Program-made: the position numbers and the translations under genes
The notes under the pieces: generated by a model
Seen by the model: only the letters and a program-made list of their open reading frames with translations
What the model was told of the DNA's origin: nothing
Database searches by the model: none
Shown: positions 45,471 through 55,555 of the stretch, piece by piece
Numbering within the stretch: the first letter of the stretch is position 1
Layout of the letters: each line of letters begins with the position of its first letter
NCBI GenBank assembly: GCA_009767595.1
Contig: VSDK01016466.1
Location: 29,030 to 93,029 of the forward strand
From: Symbiodinium kawagutii
Lineage: Eukaryota > Sar > Dinophyceae > Suessiales > Symbiodiniaceae
Length of the DNA stretch: 64,000 bases
Direction: 5' to 3'

Positions 45471-45762
45471 CTTTGTTCTGCCACTATTGTATAGTGGTAT
45501 CTATGGTGAACCCCACAAAATCAACCCCGCCATTGAAAAAAGTAGCCATGGTATAGTACCAATTAGTGTATTCCATTTGTTAGAATATGGCTGTTTCTCA
45601 AAATATGGAACCCCAAAAATAGTTGCAGTTGGTTTAGTACTATAAATGGTTAATAAACTGGACTATTATTGCTGTGGCCATATCCCCCTATTATTCGAAG
45701 GAAGTTTAGAAGTCTAACTTCCGACAATATGGACAACTCAGCTAGGGCAGATCGCCTGAGCA
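45471..45762. other. AT-rich stretch with a family B end
   Basis: A solitary family B left end (45588-45610). Confidence 0.4.
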
Positions 45763-45828
45763 GATGTGTGAAAGAAGAGATGTGTGAAAGATGAGATGTG
45801 CGAAAGATGAGATGTGCGAAAGATGAGA
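45763..45828. repeat. 16-bp tandem repeat, 4 copies
   Basis: Unit gatgtgxgaaagatga repeated at 16-base spacing from 45763. Confidence 0.85.
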
Positions 45829-45959
45829 ATGCGAGTGCGCCAAAATGTTAGGAAAGTCGCGAAATGCTGTGTTTTGCAAGGTTTTGTGCCTCAGGAGGGT
45901 CCAGAAGGGTACCTCGCTAAAGCGGCGGGTGCGGACCACTGTGCCGGAAGGTGTGTGCA

Positions 45960-46241
45960 AAAATCGTTAAAAAACCTAGGCGCGAAGCACATTTGGAAGT
46001 CAAAATCGTAAAAACACTACAGGGTCGGAGCACTTTTGGAAGTTGCAACTTGCAAAATCGTGAAAAATCCTAGGCGCGAAGCACATTTGCAAGTCAAAAT
46101 CGTAAAAACACTGCATGCTCGGAGCACTTTTGGAAGTTGCAACTTGCAAAATCGTGAAAAAACCTAGGCGCGAAGCACATTTGCAAGTCAAAATCGTAAA
46201 AACACTACATGTTCGGAGCACTTTTGATGACTCCTGATTCT
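45960..46241. repeat. 94-bp tandem satellite, 3 copies
   Basis: Copies begin at 45960, 46054 and 46148, each with aaaatcgtgaaaaa, cctaggcgcgaagcacattt, cggagcacttttgg. The period is not divisible by three, so the 111-codon minus frame through it is a chance open frame. A related word (gcgcgaagcaaattt) continues to the N gap at 46396. Confidence 0.85.
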
Positions 46242-46395
46242 CAAAACTGGCACGCCGCCTGCGCGCGAAGCAAATTTCCAAGATAAAATCTTCTACCAAA
46301 ATAAAAAATGCAATTTTACTAGCGTTTCGGGCCACTTTTCGGAGATGTCATATGATCATGAAAATTGGCACGCCGCCTGCGCGCGAAGCAAATTT
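46242..46395. repeat. diverged satellite copies
   Basis: Two copies of cacgccgcctgcgcgcgaag (46249 and 46370) about 121 bases apart, related to the preceding 94-bp unit. Confidence 0.6.
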
Positions 46396-46405
46396 NNNNN
46401 NNNNN
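46396..46405. other. assembly gap (10 N)
   Basis: Ten Ns between the satellite and a GATA microsatellite; probably an unresolved repeat. Confidence 0.95.
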
Positions 46406-46930
46406 TAGGTAGGCGGCTACACAAAGAGGTAGTCAGATAGATCGACAAGTAGATAGTCAGATCCATGCGTGGCTAGATGGATAGACAGAGACATAGATGC
46501 ATCGATAGATAGCTAGCTAGATAGATAGATAATTGGATGCGCAGATTCAGATAGCTAGATGGGTCGATAGATAGACAGATAGGTAGACAAAACGTAGATA
46601 GACAGAAAGTAGATAGAAAAGTAGATAGATAGTCAGGTAGATAGACAGAAAGATAGACAGATGGACACATAGATGATCAGACAAATTATTCGGTAGATAC
46701 ATAGACAAATAGATAGATAGGCAGATAGATAAATAGATCGATGGACAGGTCGATAGATAGATACATAGACAGAAAGATGATGAGATAGATAGTGATGTAG
46801 ATAGAAAGACAAGTACATAGGCAGATAGATAAACGAATAGATCATCAGATAGATAGATAGATAGTCAGACAAACAGAAAGAAAACTGATCCACTGATAGA
46901 AAGATAGCTAGACAGATAGGCTGCCAGTCA
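46406..46930. repeat. imperfect GATA/GACA microsatellite
   Basis: About 520 bases of gatagataga words with gaca, gata and gtag variants. Long minus frames of Ser/Tyr/Leu through it are artefacts. Confidence 0.95.
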
Positions 46931-47156
46931 AGTGGCCAGATCGATGCTCACATTGTCGCAACCACAACTGCACACTCCTATAGTGCTCCTATCTTGGAAA
47001 CTTCCGCCACCGCCTTGTGCGGTACTACTTGTAACCATCGTTATCAACCACTATTGACCAACATCAACCGATGATTACTGGGGGTCCCCTATGACTTGAG
47101 AAACCACCTTGCAGCTGGTTCAACCACACCCCTGAAATCCTCAAACCTTCGGTCAC
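46931..47156. other. intronic stretch
   Basis: A GC patch at 46960-47035 resembles 63195-63258 in context (after a microsatellite) and in words (ttgxgcxgtxxxtactacttgtaac). It ends with a family B fragment at 47085-47110. Confidence 0.3.
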
Positions 47157-47245
47157 GCGTTCGAGGCACCAAGCTTCTCCCAAGGATCGGTCACAAAGAA
47201 CTCCTGGAGCCATGGAGCCACCCCGGCCCCCATAAGGTGGTGAAT
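47157..47245 (-). CDS. exon, unknown protein
   Basis: The minus frame from GATGAG| reads IHHLMGAGVAPWLQEFFVTD then PWEKLGASNA and reaches GAACGC|GTGACC (or TGA two codons later). Another minus frame is also open to a family B GT at 47111. The first reading has better composition. Confidence 0.48.
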
Positions 47246-47622
47246 CTCATCAGGTTAGTGATGGTTCATAGTGGTTCATAGTGGTTATGGTTCATGGTAG
47301 ATAATGAAGGCTAATAGTGGTTGATAGTGGTGAGTTCAGGGTTCATAATATGGCTCATTAATGGTTGATTAGTGGTGATGACCTATAATTAAAAGGCCAA
47401 AAGCCATACCCTTTTTGCAGCTTTTTTGGGCCAATGGTCTAAGTTTGTGTACAGTCAAGTACAGTCCATGAAAAACTAAAAAACATATACCCTCCACACA
47501 AATGTAGATTTTCTGTAGTAGTACTACTACAAAAAATCTAAATGGTACCCTCCACACAAATGTTCAACTATAAGATTTTCTGTAGTAATACTGCTGGTGA
47601 ATGGTCATGGATCTCACGGTCT
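47246..47622. other. intronic stretch
   Basis: AT-rich, with two copies of gtaccctccacacaaatg (near 47488 and 47543). Confidence 0.4.
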
Positions 47623-47730
47623 CTACTCGCCAACGATGTGGTCATCAACGTCAACTTGCTGCAGTAAGCTTCGCAGTGACACACAGCACGGCTGGTCGGA
47701 GTAGCCAGGGCAGGTCATCAGGCATGATCA
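47623..47730 (-). CDS. candidate cysteine-rich exon
   Basis: The minus frame reads SCLMTCPGYSDQPCCVSL then RSLLQQVDVDDHIVGE and TAG. The C-x3-C-P-x5-P-C-C spacing suggests a disulphide-rich extracellular segment. It could belong with the C8-like exon at 37479, but the link is speculative. Confidence 0.42.
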
Positions 47731-48197
47731 CAAATCAACAAGGTGATAATGATACTGTAGATCCTGTTAGTCACAAATGTGCAATGTGCATGTAACATCC
47801 AGTAGCATATATTCCGTACAATACTCAGGAGGGTATTTTGGTTGGAACTTATCAAGTAGATACAACCGCAGTTGTCTAATTAAATCGATGACATCCAAAT
47901 AAGACAACATCTCTTCAACAATGTCACATTGCTATCTGGTAATCCTTCCGACTTATCATGATTGACAGTATCGCTAGCATGCAATGCGAACACATCGAAA
48001 ACAACAAAAAAAACATATTTGCCGATCAACCAAGCACCCCAAATATTTTGGCAAATCAAAATGTCAATAAAACAACCAAACAGTACGCGGGCCTATGGTT
48101 GGTCAAAGATGTTGTTTACAGTGGTTGACTTGTTAATCAACTTCAAACTGTAGTCTAACACACAACCTATATATGCATGTTCTTTTTATGACCAATG
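47731..48197. other. intronic stretch
   Basis: AT-rich with no supported feature. Confidence 0.4.
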
Positions 48198-48389
48198 CTA
48201 TTCCCAGAACCCCATTAAAACAATGCTCGTTTCTGGTTGGTAAACCGCAGCTCGTTTACCCATGGTAAAACCATGGTCGATCTCCCAACAGAATCGTTGG
48301 AATTCCACGTGCCGCACCTGATCCTGCATCATCTGCAAATTTGACATTTTTCTCATCCTTGGTTGGTGCCAATCCCGTGAAAGCCCTCT
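48198..48389 (-). CDS. exon, unknown helical protein
   Basis: A TTTTGCAG| acceptor leads into a minus frame reading WHQPRMRKMSNLQMMQDQ, VRHVEFQRFCWEIDHGF, TMGKRAAVYQPETSIVLMGF and WE before a TAG. Balanced, charged composition over 62 codons. Function unknown. Confidence 0.52.
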   Translation of the reverse strand, partial: RGLSRDWHQPRMRKMSNLQMMQDQVRHVEFQRFCWEIDHGFTMGKRAAVYQPETSIVLMGFWE

Positions 48390-49482
48390 CTGCAAAAGTC
48401 AGTGATGGCACTTGCGCAACAGTTGAATGAGGTCATCATTGACTTAAAAACGACACTACTGGGTTTGCAAGTAAGTAAGCAGTCTAGCAAACATGTGCGA
48501 CAAAATGACTCAGCAAACTGAAGGTGGGCCATCGTTGGTAAGGTCGATCTTTGGTATGGGCCCAGAATTTTGAAGCGTCTAAATGACAACAAAAGAAAAT
48601 CTGGCAAGATTCGATGGCCTTATCGTTGTTGCCAGCCAGCACGTGAAAGATATCTCAAACTATACACAAGTCTGTTGCCATCATGTTCATTGTCATCATT
48701 TTCAGTTGGGAAACCAACTTTCAGCTAAACAAAGCATTTGTTGCTGGAGAAGGTGCTGTTGAAACACGTTGGTTCCTTGGCCATGAATATGGCCTGAAGG
48801 GGCCTGTTCATAGGTCGTGTATGCGAGAAACCTTGCCGTGTTCCCCTCAATACACAATCATTCCATGAGCCCTGAACAACACCATGGTGCAAAAGGCTTC
48901 AGCGGAATCCATAATAATTACATATGGCTGAAAACAATTTTGGCCATGAAACATACAGATGAAACGATCAATCCTGATGTATACGTGTGAAAATAAGTAA
49001 ATGAACATACATACATACATACATAGAAAAGAACATATCATACATATACAGGTGTATTTATATATATGATTATGAACAAAGAGCATAAACTGTGCAATGT
49101 CTATGTATGCTATAGGACGTAATATGACCCTCCACACTGCTCCTGCACAAGTACTAAGATGCCCTAGCAGCCCAGGGACAGGCCAACAAATCCTGCCAAG
49201 TATCTCATTGATGGTTTGAGAGATGTTCTTGTCGTCCATCCTCAGTGAAGAACATGTTACGTTGATCATGGTTGGTGAACCATGGTCAAACACAATGTTC
49301 AACAACCAAACCATGTTCGCCCTTTGGTTTACATGTCCATAATTCCAATCTTGCCCAACCGGTTTTCCTGTGGTACTCCATAGGCTGGCTACAACTACAC
49401 GTCATCACACGGGAAGTTGTAATGCCGACAACACAGTTGATTTCCGACATAGCAACCATGTTGGGCGAACCATGCCGTGAAC
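48390..49482. other. mixed stretch
   Basis: 48698-48868 is open on both strands (plus LNKAFVAGEGAVETRWFLG; minus RFLAYTTYEQAPSGHIHGQ). A 155-codon minus frame (48847-49314) includes MDDKNISQTINEILG but becomes Ile/Tyr/Cys-rich. None is firm. Confidence 0.3.
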
Positions 49483-49791
49483 CTTGGTGAAGATACAGGG
49501 ATGGGTCCGCTGAACCATTGATTCTAATGCCGCAGCCGCTCCAAGATCGCCATGTTCAGGTGCTTGCTGATTGCGGATACCCAGTATGAATTTTATGAAA
49601 TCTGTGCTGCTTCCTGTGCCTTGGAACTGACAGTACGCACTTGGAAGTTGCATTTGGAGTCTTAGCCACATCGGGAAAACAAAAACACTTTGTTGGCTTT
49701 TAAATCCATCTGATGCCAGATCAAAAACACTAAAAAACAAAGCGAATGGCTGTAAGCCACCTAGAAACCCATTCCTTATGAACCCTCGCAT
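49483..49791 (-). CDS. exon, unknown protein
   Basis: A minus frame of about 100 codons reads FVFPMWLRLQMQLPSAYCQ, TDFIKFILGIRNQQAPEHG and AAAALESMVQRTHPCIFTK, ending at AAG|GTTCAC. The last third is clearly coding-like. The upstream boundary is uncertain. Confidence 0.48.
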
Positions 49792-50280
49792 TTGGAAGCA
49801 TCCATGGCTTCAGAAGCTTAGCTACCCAAAACGTGGATCGGCCGGCCGAATTCGCATGCCCCCACGAATCATGCGTTAGCTTAGCCTACAACATCCATGG
49901 AGTTAGCCCATTAGTTTTCCTTTTCTCCATGCGTCATGGTTATTCAGTATCCCATTCATGTCCTATACATAAAAAGACTTCAATATATATATAAAAATAT
50001 CCCATGCATATCCTAAGTTTGAAAAAAGACTTAATAATTAAATATGCGCGTATATATTTTCAATGTGTTTATTTGAGTGAAAAAAAATTATATATAGAAC
50101 AGACAACAACAAAGGACCTCAAACCCACTTCCAGCAAATGTCGTACAATATTGTTAATCCAAGATTTATGAAAAAAATTGAGTACAAAATATGTTTATAA
50201 TTACTGACGGAAACTATCAACATCCATGTCTATCTCCATAACTATCTGTCTCTATCTATCCATCCATCTCTCTTTCTATC

Positions 50281-50388
50281 CTGGTTGGTGGTTGAACCAC
50301 CCATATGACAAATATGGTTGTCAACCAACGGCTTGTTAACAATTACATTTGGGAAAATCAGCAAAGTGTCAATCAAAGCACCAACCAA
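50281..50388. mobile_element. family A inverted-repeat element
   Basis: CTGGTTGGTGGTTGAACCAC to AATCAAAGCACCAACCA, followed by the usual companion tagctgtttaacc. Confidence 0.65.
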
Positions 50389-50546
50389 TAGCTGTTTAAC
50401 CGATGTTGTTGGTTATTGTTCCCTGTTCTCAACCATCACTAGCCAGTCAAACAACCATAAACTATCAAGACCACGGACCAATTGAACTCTCGCGATGGTT
50501 GTCACTATCTTAGTCATCTACTCCCATCTATTAATCATTCGCCATG

Positions 50547-50640
50547 CTGGTTGGTGATTCCAACCCCTATGAAAAATATCAGTCAACCAACCATTCGTTA
50601 ATAGTTCAAAGGGGAAAACATGTTTGAAACCACGAACCAG
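50547..50640. mobile_element. family A inverted-repeat element
   Basis: CTGGTTGGTGATTCCAACCC to TTTGAAACCACGAACCAG, then tagttgttttacaa. Confidence 0.7.
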
Positions 50641-51207
50641 TAGTTGTTTTACAAAGTATTATTGTTGGTTATTGTCCCCTACTATTAACGCCACGGATTT
50701 CGGACAAGTCCGGGCCACGATGTCCCTGACACGTGTGGTGGGAGCAACGGGCCATTGGAAATCTGCGGTTGTAATGACTAGGTAACAACGATTCTAAGTT
50801 GATTGCTGTATCGCGTGGCAATCCCTTTGGGTCACTACAAAGGCACTACATCAATCCTGCCACGCAGAAAATCATCCTAGGTCAGTACAAGTGACTGACT
50901 GCACATTTCACGAAGCAACAACAATGTCACACATAAATCAGCAAAAACCACATGCATGCAGTTGCCGCAAATCGTTTGAAATTGAGAAGGTTGATCTAAA
51001 TAGCAAATTGCAAGCCTGAAGAAAAATCAAGCCAAAGTTGTTAGCACATTTCAGGCATTCAAGAGTGCGTCCACTGGTTCAAGTTCCACAAGGCTCAGTT
51101 CACTCGAGAACGGAAAGCGCTGGACTCCCATAGTCGCAAATTACATCGTGGTTCAAACTCACCATCGCTGGTCTTGAGTCTTGACTTGACACTGTGCTAG
51201 CTTCAGC

Positions 51208-51895
51208 GACAGTGAGTGTTGCATTCCCGGTCAACTAGTGGAAGCCTAAGTCACTGCGCAACAGAAATCAAATCACGACTCCGAGAATATCTAAGGACAG
51301 TCTCGTAGACCAGCACCAAAGACCAATGCAAGCAACTGGGAAGCTGTATCACATGACTCGACCTTGCTATCAGTCACCAAGACTAGCACATCGACAGAGA
51401 TATGGCCAGCCATGCCAATGGCCGGAAAAAATCCATAGTGCTAAAGGTGATCACGATGATAAACCGAGGAGGCCTCCACAACTGCCACCGACGTAGATGA
51501 CATGCTTCATCAATAGCCCTCCAGCAGTGGTCCTGCCAAAATTAAGTAAGGCACTGGCCCCAGCGATGTTGAGCGTGGCATACCCGGTCAACTACCGCAA
51601 GCCAGATCCAGAGTTCAGAGCACAATATAGATGAAATCACAATGCCGCGAATGTCGAAGAACAGTCTCGGTAGACAAGCACCAAAGACGAATACCAGCAA
51701 CTGAGTAGTAGCAGGGCTTGACTTGACCTTGCGACCTGTCACCAAAAATTCAAGAATTCCACAGCAGACTAATGCCTTCACACAGAGATGGCTAGCCATG
51801 TCGGTAGCATGGATGAAGTTCCCGGGTGATAAAAGTGAACACAATGATGACAGGAAACCTCCACAGCTGTTGCCGACGAAAATGACATGGCTCAA
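51208..51895. repeat. diverged ~357-bp tandem duplication
   Basis: The two halves align in order: ttcccggtcaacta (51230) / acccggtcaacta (51587), cagtctcgtagac / cagtctcggtagac, agcaccaaagac, gacttgacc, agagatggccagcc / agagatggctagcc, and gaggcctccacaactgccacc / gaaacctccacagctgttgcc. Divergence is roughly a quarter to a third by eye. The second copy abuts the exon at 51881-52136. Confidence 0.7.
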
Positions 51896-52136
51896 TCGGT
51901 TGGGGGCTTCGTCCCCCCGTGCCAGCCATGCCACATGGAGGCTTGAGCCCTTGTGGCTCCTGGTCTTTGCGCTCCTTTCCAAGGAGTTCTTTGATCTCCA
52001 GAACGATGTTCATGAAGGTCCTTCGTCTGTCTTCTCGGCGCCAGCCCTTTAGGAAGAGCTCCCAGTCTGGAACGCCTGGTCCATCACTGACCGTCCTTGC
52101 ACACTTGGTGAAGCCAGGCGCCTCGTAGTGTCCAAG
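51881..52136 (-). CDS. exon, charged protein fragment
   Basis: From TTATCAG| the minus frame reads GHYEAPGFTKCARTVSDGP, GVPDWELFLKGWRREDRR, TFMNIVLEIKELLGKERKD and GLKPPCGMAGTGGRSPQ. High GC3 and a helical charged middle make this a good coding call. A possible donor is CCAT|GTGGCA near 51934. Longer minus frames here overlap in another phase. Confidence 0.58.
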
Positions 52137-52514
52137 CTGATAAACAATCATCATGCTGCGGCTCTCGGCGCGGGTCTGCGCCCCGAAGATCCGGTGATCT
52201 GCATTGTTGATGGGCTTAACCCATGTTTGAAACCACCAACCAGCTTGGTATCTACCTACCTATGTGATGCACCAGCCTCCATCGCCAAGCCGCTGCTCCG
52301 AGACGATGCTGCGTCCTGGCCGGATCTGACCAGCCACGTAGTCCGAGAAGACGCGTTTGTCCAAGCCTCACAGCGGTACCCAGGGGCGCCGCGTTGGCGA
52401 TGGCAACACCACGGGACCACCACAAGAGCGCTTGGGGGCTTGGGGGGCCGAGGGTACCTGGTGGCACCTGCAATTTTTACGAAGCAACTCATACCTGGTG
52501 GTGAAATGCAATGA
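52137..52514 (+). CDS. candidate exon(s), strand ambiguous
   Basis: The plus frame is open from before 52137 to TGA at 52514: AAALGAGLRPEDPVICIVD, then after a family A end, PASIAKPLLRDDAASWPD, LTSHVVREDAFVQASQRYPG. The frame contains gaaaccaccaaccag (52223-52238), so two exons separated by a short intron (GATCCG|GTGATC ... ACCAG|) are more likely. The minus strand is also open over 52252-52473. Confidence 0.38.
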   Translation: MINNHHAAALGAGLRPEDPVICIVDGLNPCLKPPTSLVSTYLCDAPASIAKPLLRDDAASWPDLTSHVVREDAFVQASQRYPGAPRWRWQHHGTTTRALGGLGGRGYLVAPAIFTKQLIPGGEMQ

Positions 52515-52660
52515 GAATGAATTTGATGAATACAACTAAACGAATAGAATCCAAGGTTTGATGGTTCAATGCAAATTACAACGTGGATGAAATCAGTGAA
52601 CACATCTTTCGGTCAAACAAGTTGCAACCACGATCAGGCACTCACCATTCAATCACCATC

Positions 52661-52750
52661 AATTACCCTCTGGTAACAAAACATGACACTGGAAAATCTG
52701 CCCTTAATAATGGATATATTCCGTTGCCATGGTGGTTTAGCAAAGGGTAA
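52661..52750. mobile_element. family C inverted-repeat element
   Basis: AATTACCCTCTGGTAACAAA to GTGGTTTAGCAAAGGGTAA; the 3' CAG is eroded. Confidence 0.6.
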
Positions 52751-52965
52751 CCAGTAACATTAAAACCATTCATAATAAACCACCAACCTACCATGAATCA
52801 CCATTCATTAGCTATCAATGGACCATTGGTTAACCATCAAAATGCCATCAACCATTATTCTTCTTGATGGACAACCAATGGTCCATAGTTAACCACTATT
52901 CTTCTATACTCGCTAACCATCAAAATGGTTAACCATGGTTAACTATTGGTTCTCATAATAATCAA

Positions 52966-53064
52966 CTGGTTGGTGATTTCAATCCCTATTAAAAATGTTA
53001 GTCAACTAACCAATGGTTAATAACTACTAGGGAAAATAAACATGTGAAGCAAACCACCAACCAG
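52966..53064. mobile_element. family A inverted-repeat element
   Basis: CTGGTTGGTGATTTCAATCC to AAACCACCAACCAG. With its companion it continues to another inverted A end at 53149, the donor of the neighbouring exon. Confidence 0.65.
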
Positions 53065-53146
53065 TAGTGGTTTAACCCTTTTTGTTGGCTATTATCCCCT
53101 ATTATTAACCATTATTACTGGATTACAACCCCTAGAAACCACCAAC

Positions 53147-53288
53147 CAGCCCTGGAGATTTGGTGACGTGGATCTTCAGAATCAACCATTGCTGACCATC
53201 CCCAGGTGCCCAGTAACGCAGCTTGCTGTTGATGTGGTGCCCTGGCTTGCAGCTGATCTTCAGGGTGGCGATCCTCTTGATTCCATAC
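53147..53288 (-). CDS. exon, beta-rich domain fragment
   Basis: CTGAG|GTATGG and GGGCTG|GTTGGT bound a minus frame: YGIKRIATLKISCKPGHHIN, SKLRYWAPGDGQQWLILKI, HVTKSPG. Alternating strands (TLKISC, WLILKIHV) suggest a small beta sandwich. The donor is the terminus of a family A element. A second, glutamine-rich minus frame is less natural. Confidence 0.52.
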
Positions 53289-53733
53289 CTCAGCAGTTTC
53301 CAGCCGTGTCAAATTGAGCAGCGATTGGTTTCCTGTTAGTTGGTTGGGTGGGAACTCTGGTTGGTTGCTCAGTGTCGGTTGGTTGGTAGGTTAGGTGGTA
53401 GGTTGGGTGGGTGGGTGGTAGCCATGGTTGGATGGATGGTTGGTTGGTTAGTAGTTTTCCAAATACCACAGTAGCGAACCCCCTATGGCAAAACGCGAGG
53501 CGCATTTGGGTTCCCGGAATGACTTGTCAGGTGGTTTCCATGGGAAGACGATTTGAAGACCTGTTTTTGACACCCTATTATGTTTCCAGCTACCATTATG
53601 GTAGGTAACTGCAACCAACCCCAGCTACAACAAGCGAAAAAAAAAAAACAAAAAAAAAAACTGGTTCCCTACAATGGTAACTCGAAACATAGGGACAAGT
53701 CAGCTACAACAACCAACCGACAAACAAACAGAC
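53289..53733. other. GGTTGGT-rich stretch and poly-A
   Basis: 53333-53455 is a degenerate ggttggtagg/ggtgggtgg tract. 53637-53661 is A-rich. No gene. Confidence 0.5.
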
Positions 53734-53791
53734 CTCAACATCAACATCAACATCAACATCAACATCAACATCAACATCAACATCAACATCA
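53734..53791. repeat. (CATCAA)n hexanucleotide microsatellite
   Basis: Nine to ten tandem copies of atcaac. Alternating Asn/Ile or His/Gln open frames are artefacts. Confidence 0.95.
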
Positions 53792-54341
53792 ACCAACCAA
53801 CCAACCCATCATTTCATGTCAGCGCCAAAGCAGCGCTTCTATCCTGGTGCAGCCCTGGTACTTGGTATTCAACATCAATCTGACATCCATGTGTCCGTTC
53901 CTCAGGCCGGCAAGCTCAGCGGATCTACCAGCCCCACCGCCGAACCGTGATTCACAGGGCATACCAACACACTATGATCATGATTAATCAAAGGCGTTCA
54001 TGATATATATATATATATATATATTTATTTTTTTATTTATTTAAATATATATATATACTATGTAAAGATTTTCAATAGAATAGCAATACACGCATATATA
54101 TGTATATATAAATATAGTACATATGAACTGATAATAACGATTTACTATACAATCATTTATGCTTGAAGGTTGATGGTAACGAGAATGGTCTTTGATTATG
54201 ACCTGCGGCTTGTGACAATGGTTGATAACAACAATCAACTATGGGTACTCATTGGACTATGGCATCATGATTAGCGTTTGATGATAATCATGATTGTTCA
54301 TTAGATGTGATGATTGTCCCATGATTATCCAATGACCAACA
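53792..54341. other. intronic stretch with (TA)n
   Basis: 53820-53950 has a weak plus frame (FHVSAKAALLSWCSPGT). 54004-54057 is TA-rich. Confidence 0.4.
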
Positions 54342-54704
54342 ATGAGTGCCTTTCCGACCATGGATTTCAACAATGGTTGGCAATGGCGGGAAAATTGGAC
54401 ATCCAAATCTGGATCCCATCATGGCATACAAACAAAGGTCCAATGCTACTCTCAATGTACTCCTGGTGAGCATTCCACCATGAATAGGCACCTCTGTTGC
54501 AATGCTTGTCTACCTAAGAAACAAGTGCTGCTGACCAACATTAATGGCGCACAGATCACAGAAAACCCGGTATTATCGTATATCAATTCATACCCTGTGT
54601 ACCAAGCAATATGCATGCTGATCCTGCTACGTATGGACGCTTCCACATTCGAATCAGCAGCAGCAACATCTGGCTGTGGGTCGAAAGCGTTACATACCTC
54701 CTAG
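54342..54704 (+). CDS. long but weak open frame
   Basis: A 120-codon plus frame (NNGWQWRENWTSKSGSHHG, CYSQCTPGEHSTMNRHLCCN, MDASTFESAAATSGCGSKA) with moderate third-position GC and several cysteines. The minus strand is open over 54452-54646. Length is notable here but bias is weak. Confidence 0.28.
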   Translation: MSAFPTMDFNNGWQWRENWTSKSGSHHGIQTKVQCYSQCTPGEHSTMNRHLCCNACLPKKQVLLTNINGAQITENPVLSYINSYPVYQAICMLILLRMDASTFESAAATSGCGSKALHTS

Positions 54705-55029
54705 TGAACATTCCATGAATGATCAAACATGCCTTTGTTGGTCAATATTGATGGATGTGACTATATAACCATTTGTAACATGATGACACTAGTCTTGGGT
54801 TGTTAAGAACCAACCCACCAAACCAGTCAATATCAACCAACTAACAACCAACGTATTTGAGCAACCAACCAGCCAAGCAAACCACCAAAGTCAATCTTGA
54901 CAATATGAACTCACGCCATCGGATAAGTTGATATCAACCAACTCAGTTGCTAACAACCAACTCAATATTGAACAACCTTCAGCAACCAACCAATATTGCT
55001 CACCTACCATCAGCAGTTTGATACAGAGC

Positions 55030-55196
55030 TGTAAACGGTCCCCCGTCTCCATGTGTTCCAAGGACAGTCGCAGGGAAGTACCAGGGGGCCCCTTGTTACA
55101 AACTGGTACTTTTCACAGGTTTGCGCGCCTCAAAACCTGCTTTCACCAAGGTTACTTCACTCGGGTCCCTACCATTTATGGCAAATACACTTAGGT
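55030..55196 (+). CDS. candidate exon (strand ambiguous)
   Basis: The plus frame reads NGPPSPCVPRTVAGKYQGAP, CYKLVLFTGLRASKPAFTK, SLGSLPFMANTLR to ACTTAG|GTAACC. On the minus strand RDPSEVTLVKAGFEARKPV is open after TAG|GGACC. Confidence 0.38.
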
Positions 55197-55277
55197 AACC
55201 TAGGTTGGAGCCAACACACTTAAGTGACCGTAAGCCAACAAGTTTGACCCAATGGCCCTCCACTTTGTAAAAGTAAC

Positions 55278-55430
55278 CATGGCTGTTCGATGATTCATGT
55301 GACCCTCACACCCCAGCCGTCGATGCGAGCGTCTTCCTCCCTGTGGAACTCATGTTAAAACCAGTCACAAAATCCTTGGTGTGATGGCCCGCCACGGGTG
55401 AAGCAAGGTCTACCACGTTCGCACAAGTTC
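55278..55430 (-). CDS. candidate exon (strand ambiguous)
   Basis: The minus frame reads TARTCANVVDLASPVAGHH, TKDFVTGFNMSSTGRKTLA, STAG, with a GTGAGG donor near 55300. The plus frame (HTPAVDASVFLPVELMLKP, TGA, then TGEARSTTFAQVLAVINQ in the same frame) is also convincing. Strand unresolved. Confidence 0.35.
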
Positions 55431-55555
55431 TGGCGGTCATTAACCAATGGTGGGGAAGCATTCTTGACATGTGTCATTCATTTACATGGGAATAACCAAT
55501 GTTGACTAAGGTAAGGGGTGAATGTTAATTATATAACAATGTTAATACATGGTAA

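Larger units (their letters stand above)
49792..51207. other. intronic/intergenic stretch
   Basis: AT-rich 49950-50220, then two family A elements (50281, 50547). 51050-51180 is GC-richer but lacks an open frame I trust. Confidence 0.4.
52515..53146. other. intronic stretch with families C and A
   Basis: No exon between the elements listed separately. Confidence 0.4.

Noticed and set aside
46000..46335. 111-codon minus open frame with repeated Cys-rich peptides
   Set aside because: It runs through a 94-bp satellite whose period is not a multiple of three, so the peptide is not conserved between copies.
46473..46893. Ser/Tyr/Leu-rich minus frames that look like membrane segments
   Set aside because: They are translations of the GATA microsatellite.
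48847..49314. 155-codon minus frame as a membrane protein
   Set aside because: The middle is Ile/Tyr/Cys/Phe-rich because the DNA is tata/aca-rich. Only a short N-terminal part could be an exon.
7094..53149. Dispersed near-identical repeats as a CRISPR array
   Set aside because: The copies are palindromic, widely scattered, on both strands and of irregular spacing, in eukaryotic sequence.
53580..53987. Plus frames with (HQ)n or (IN)n
   Set aside because: They are translations of the CATCAA hexanucleotide repeat.
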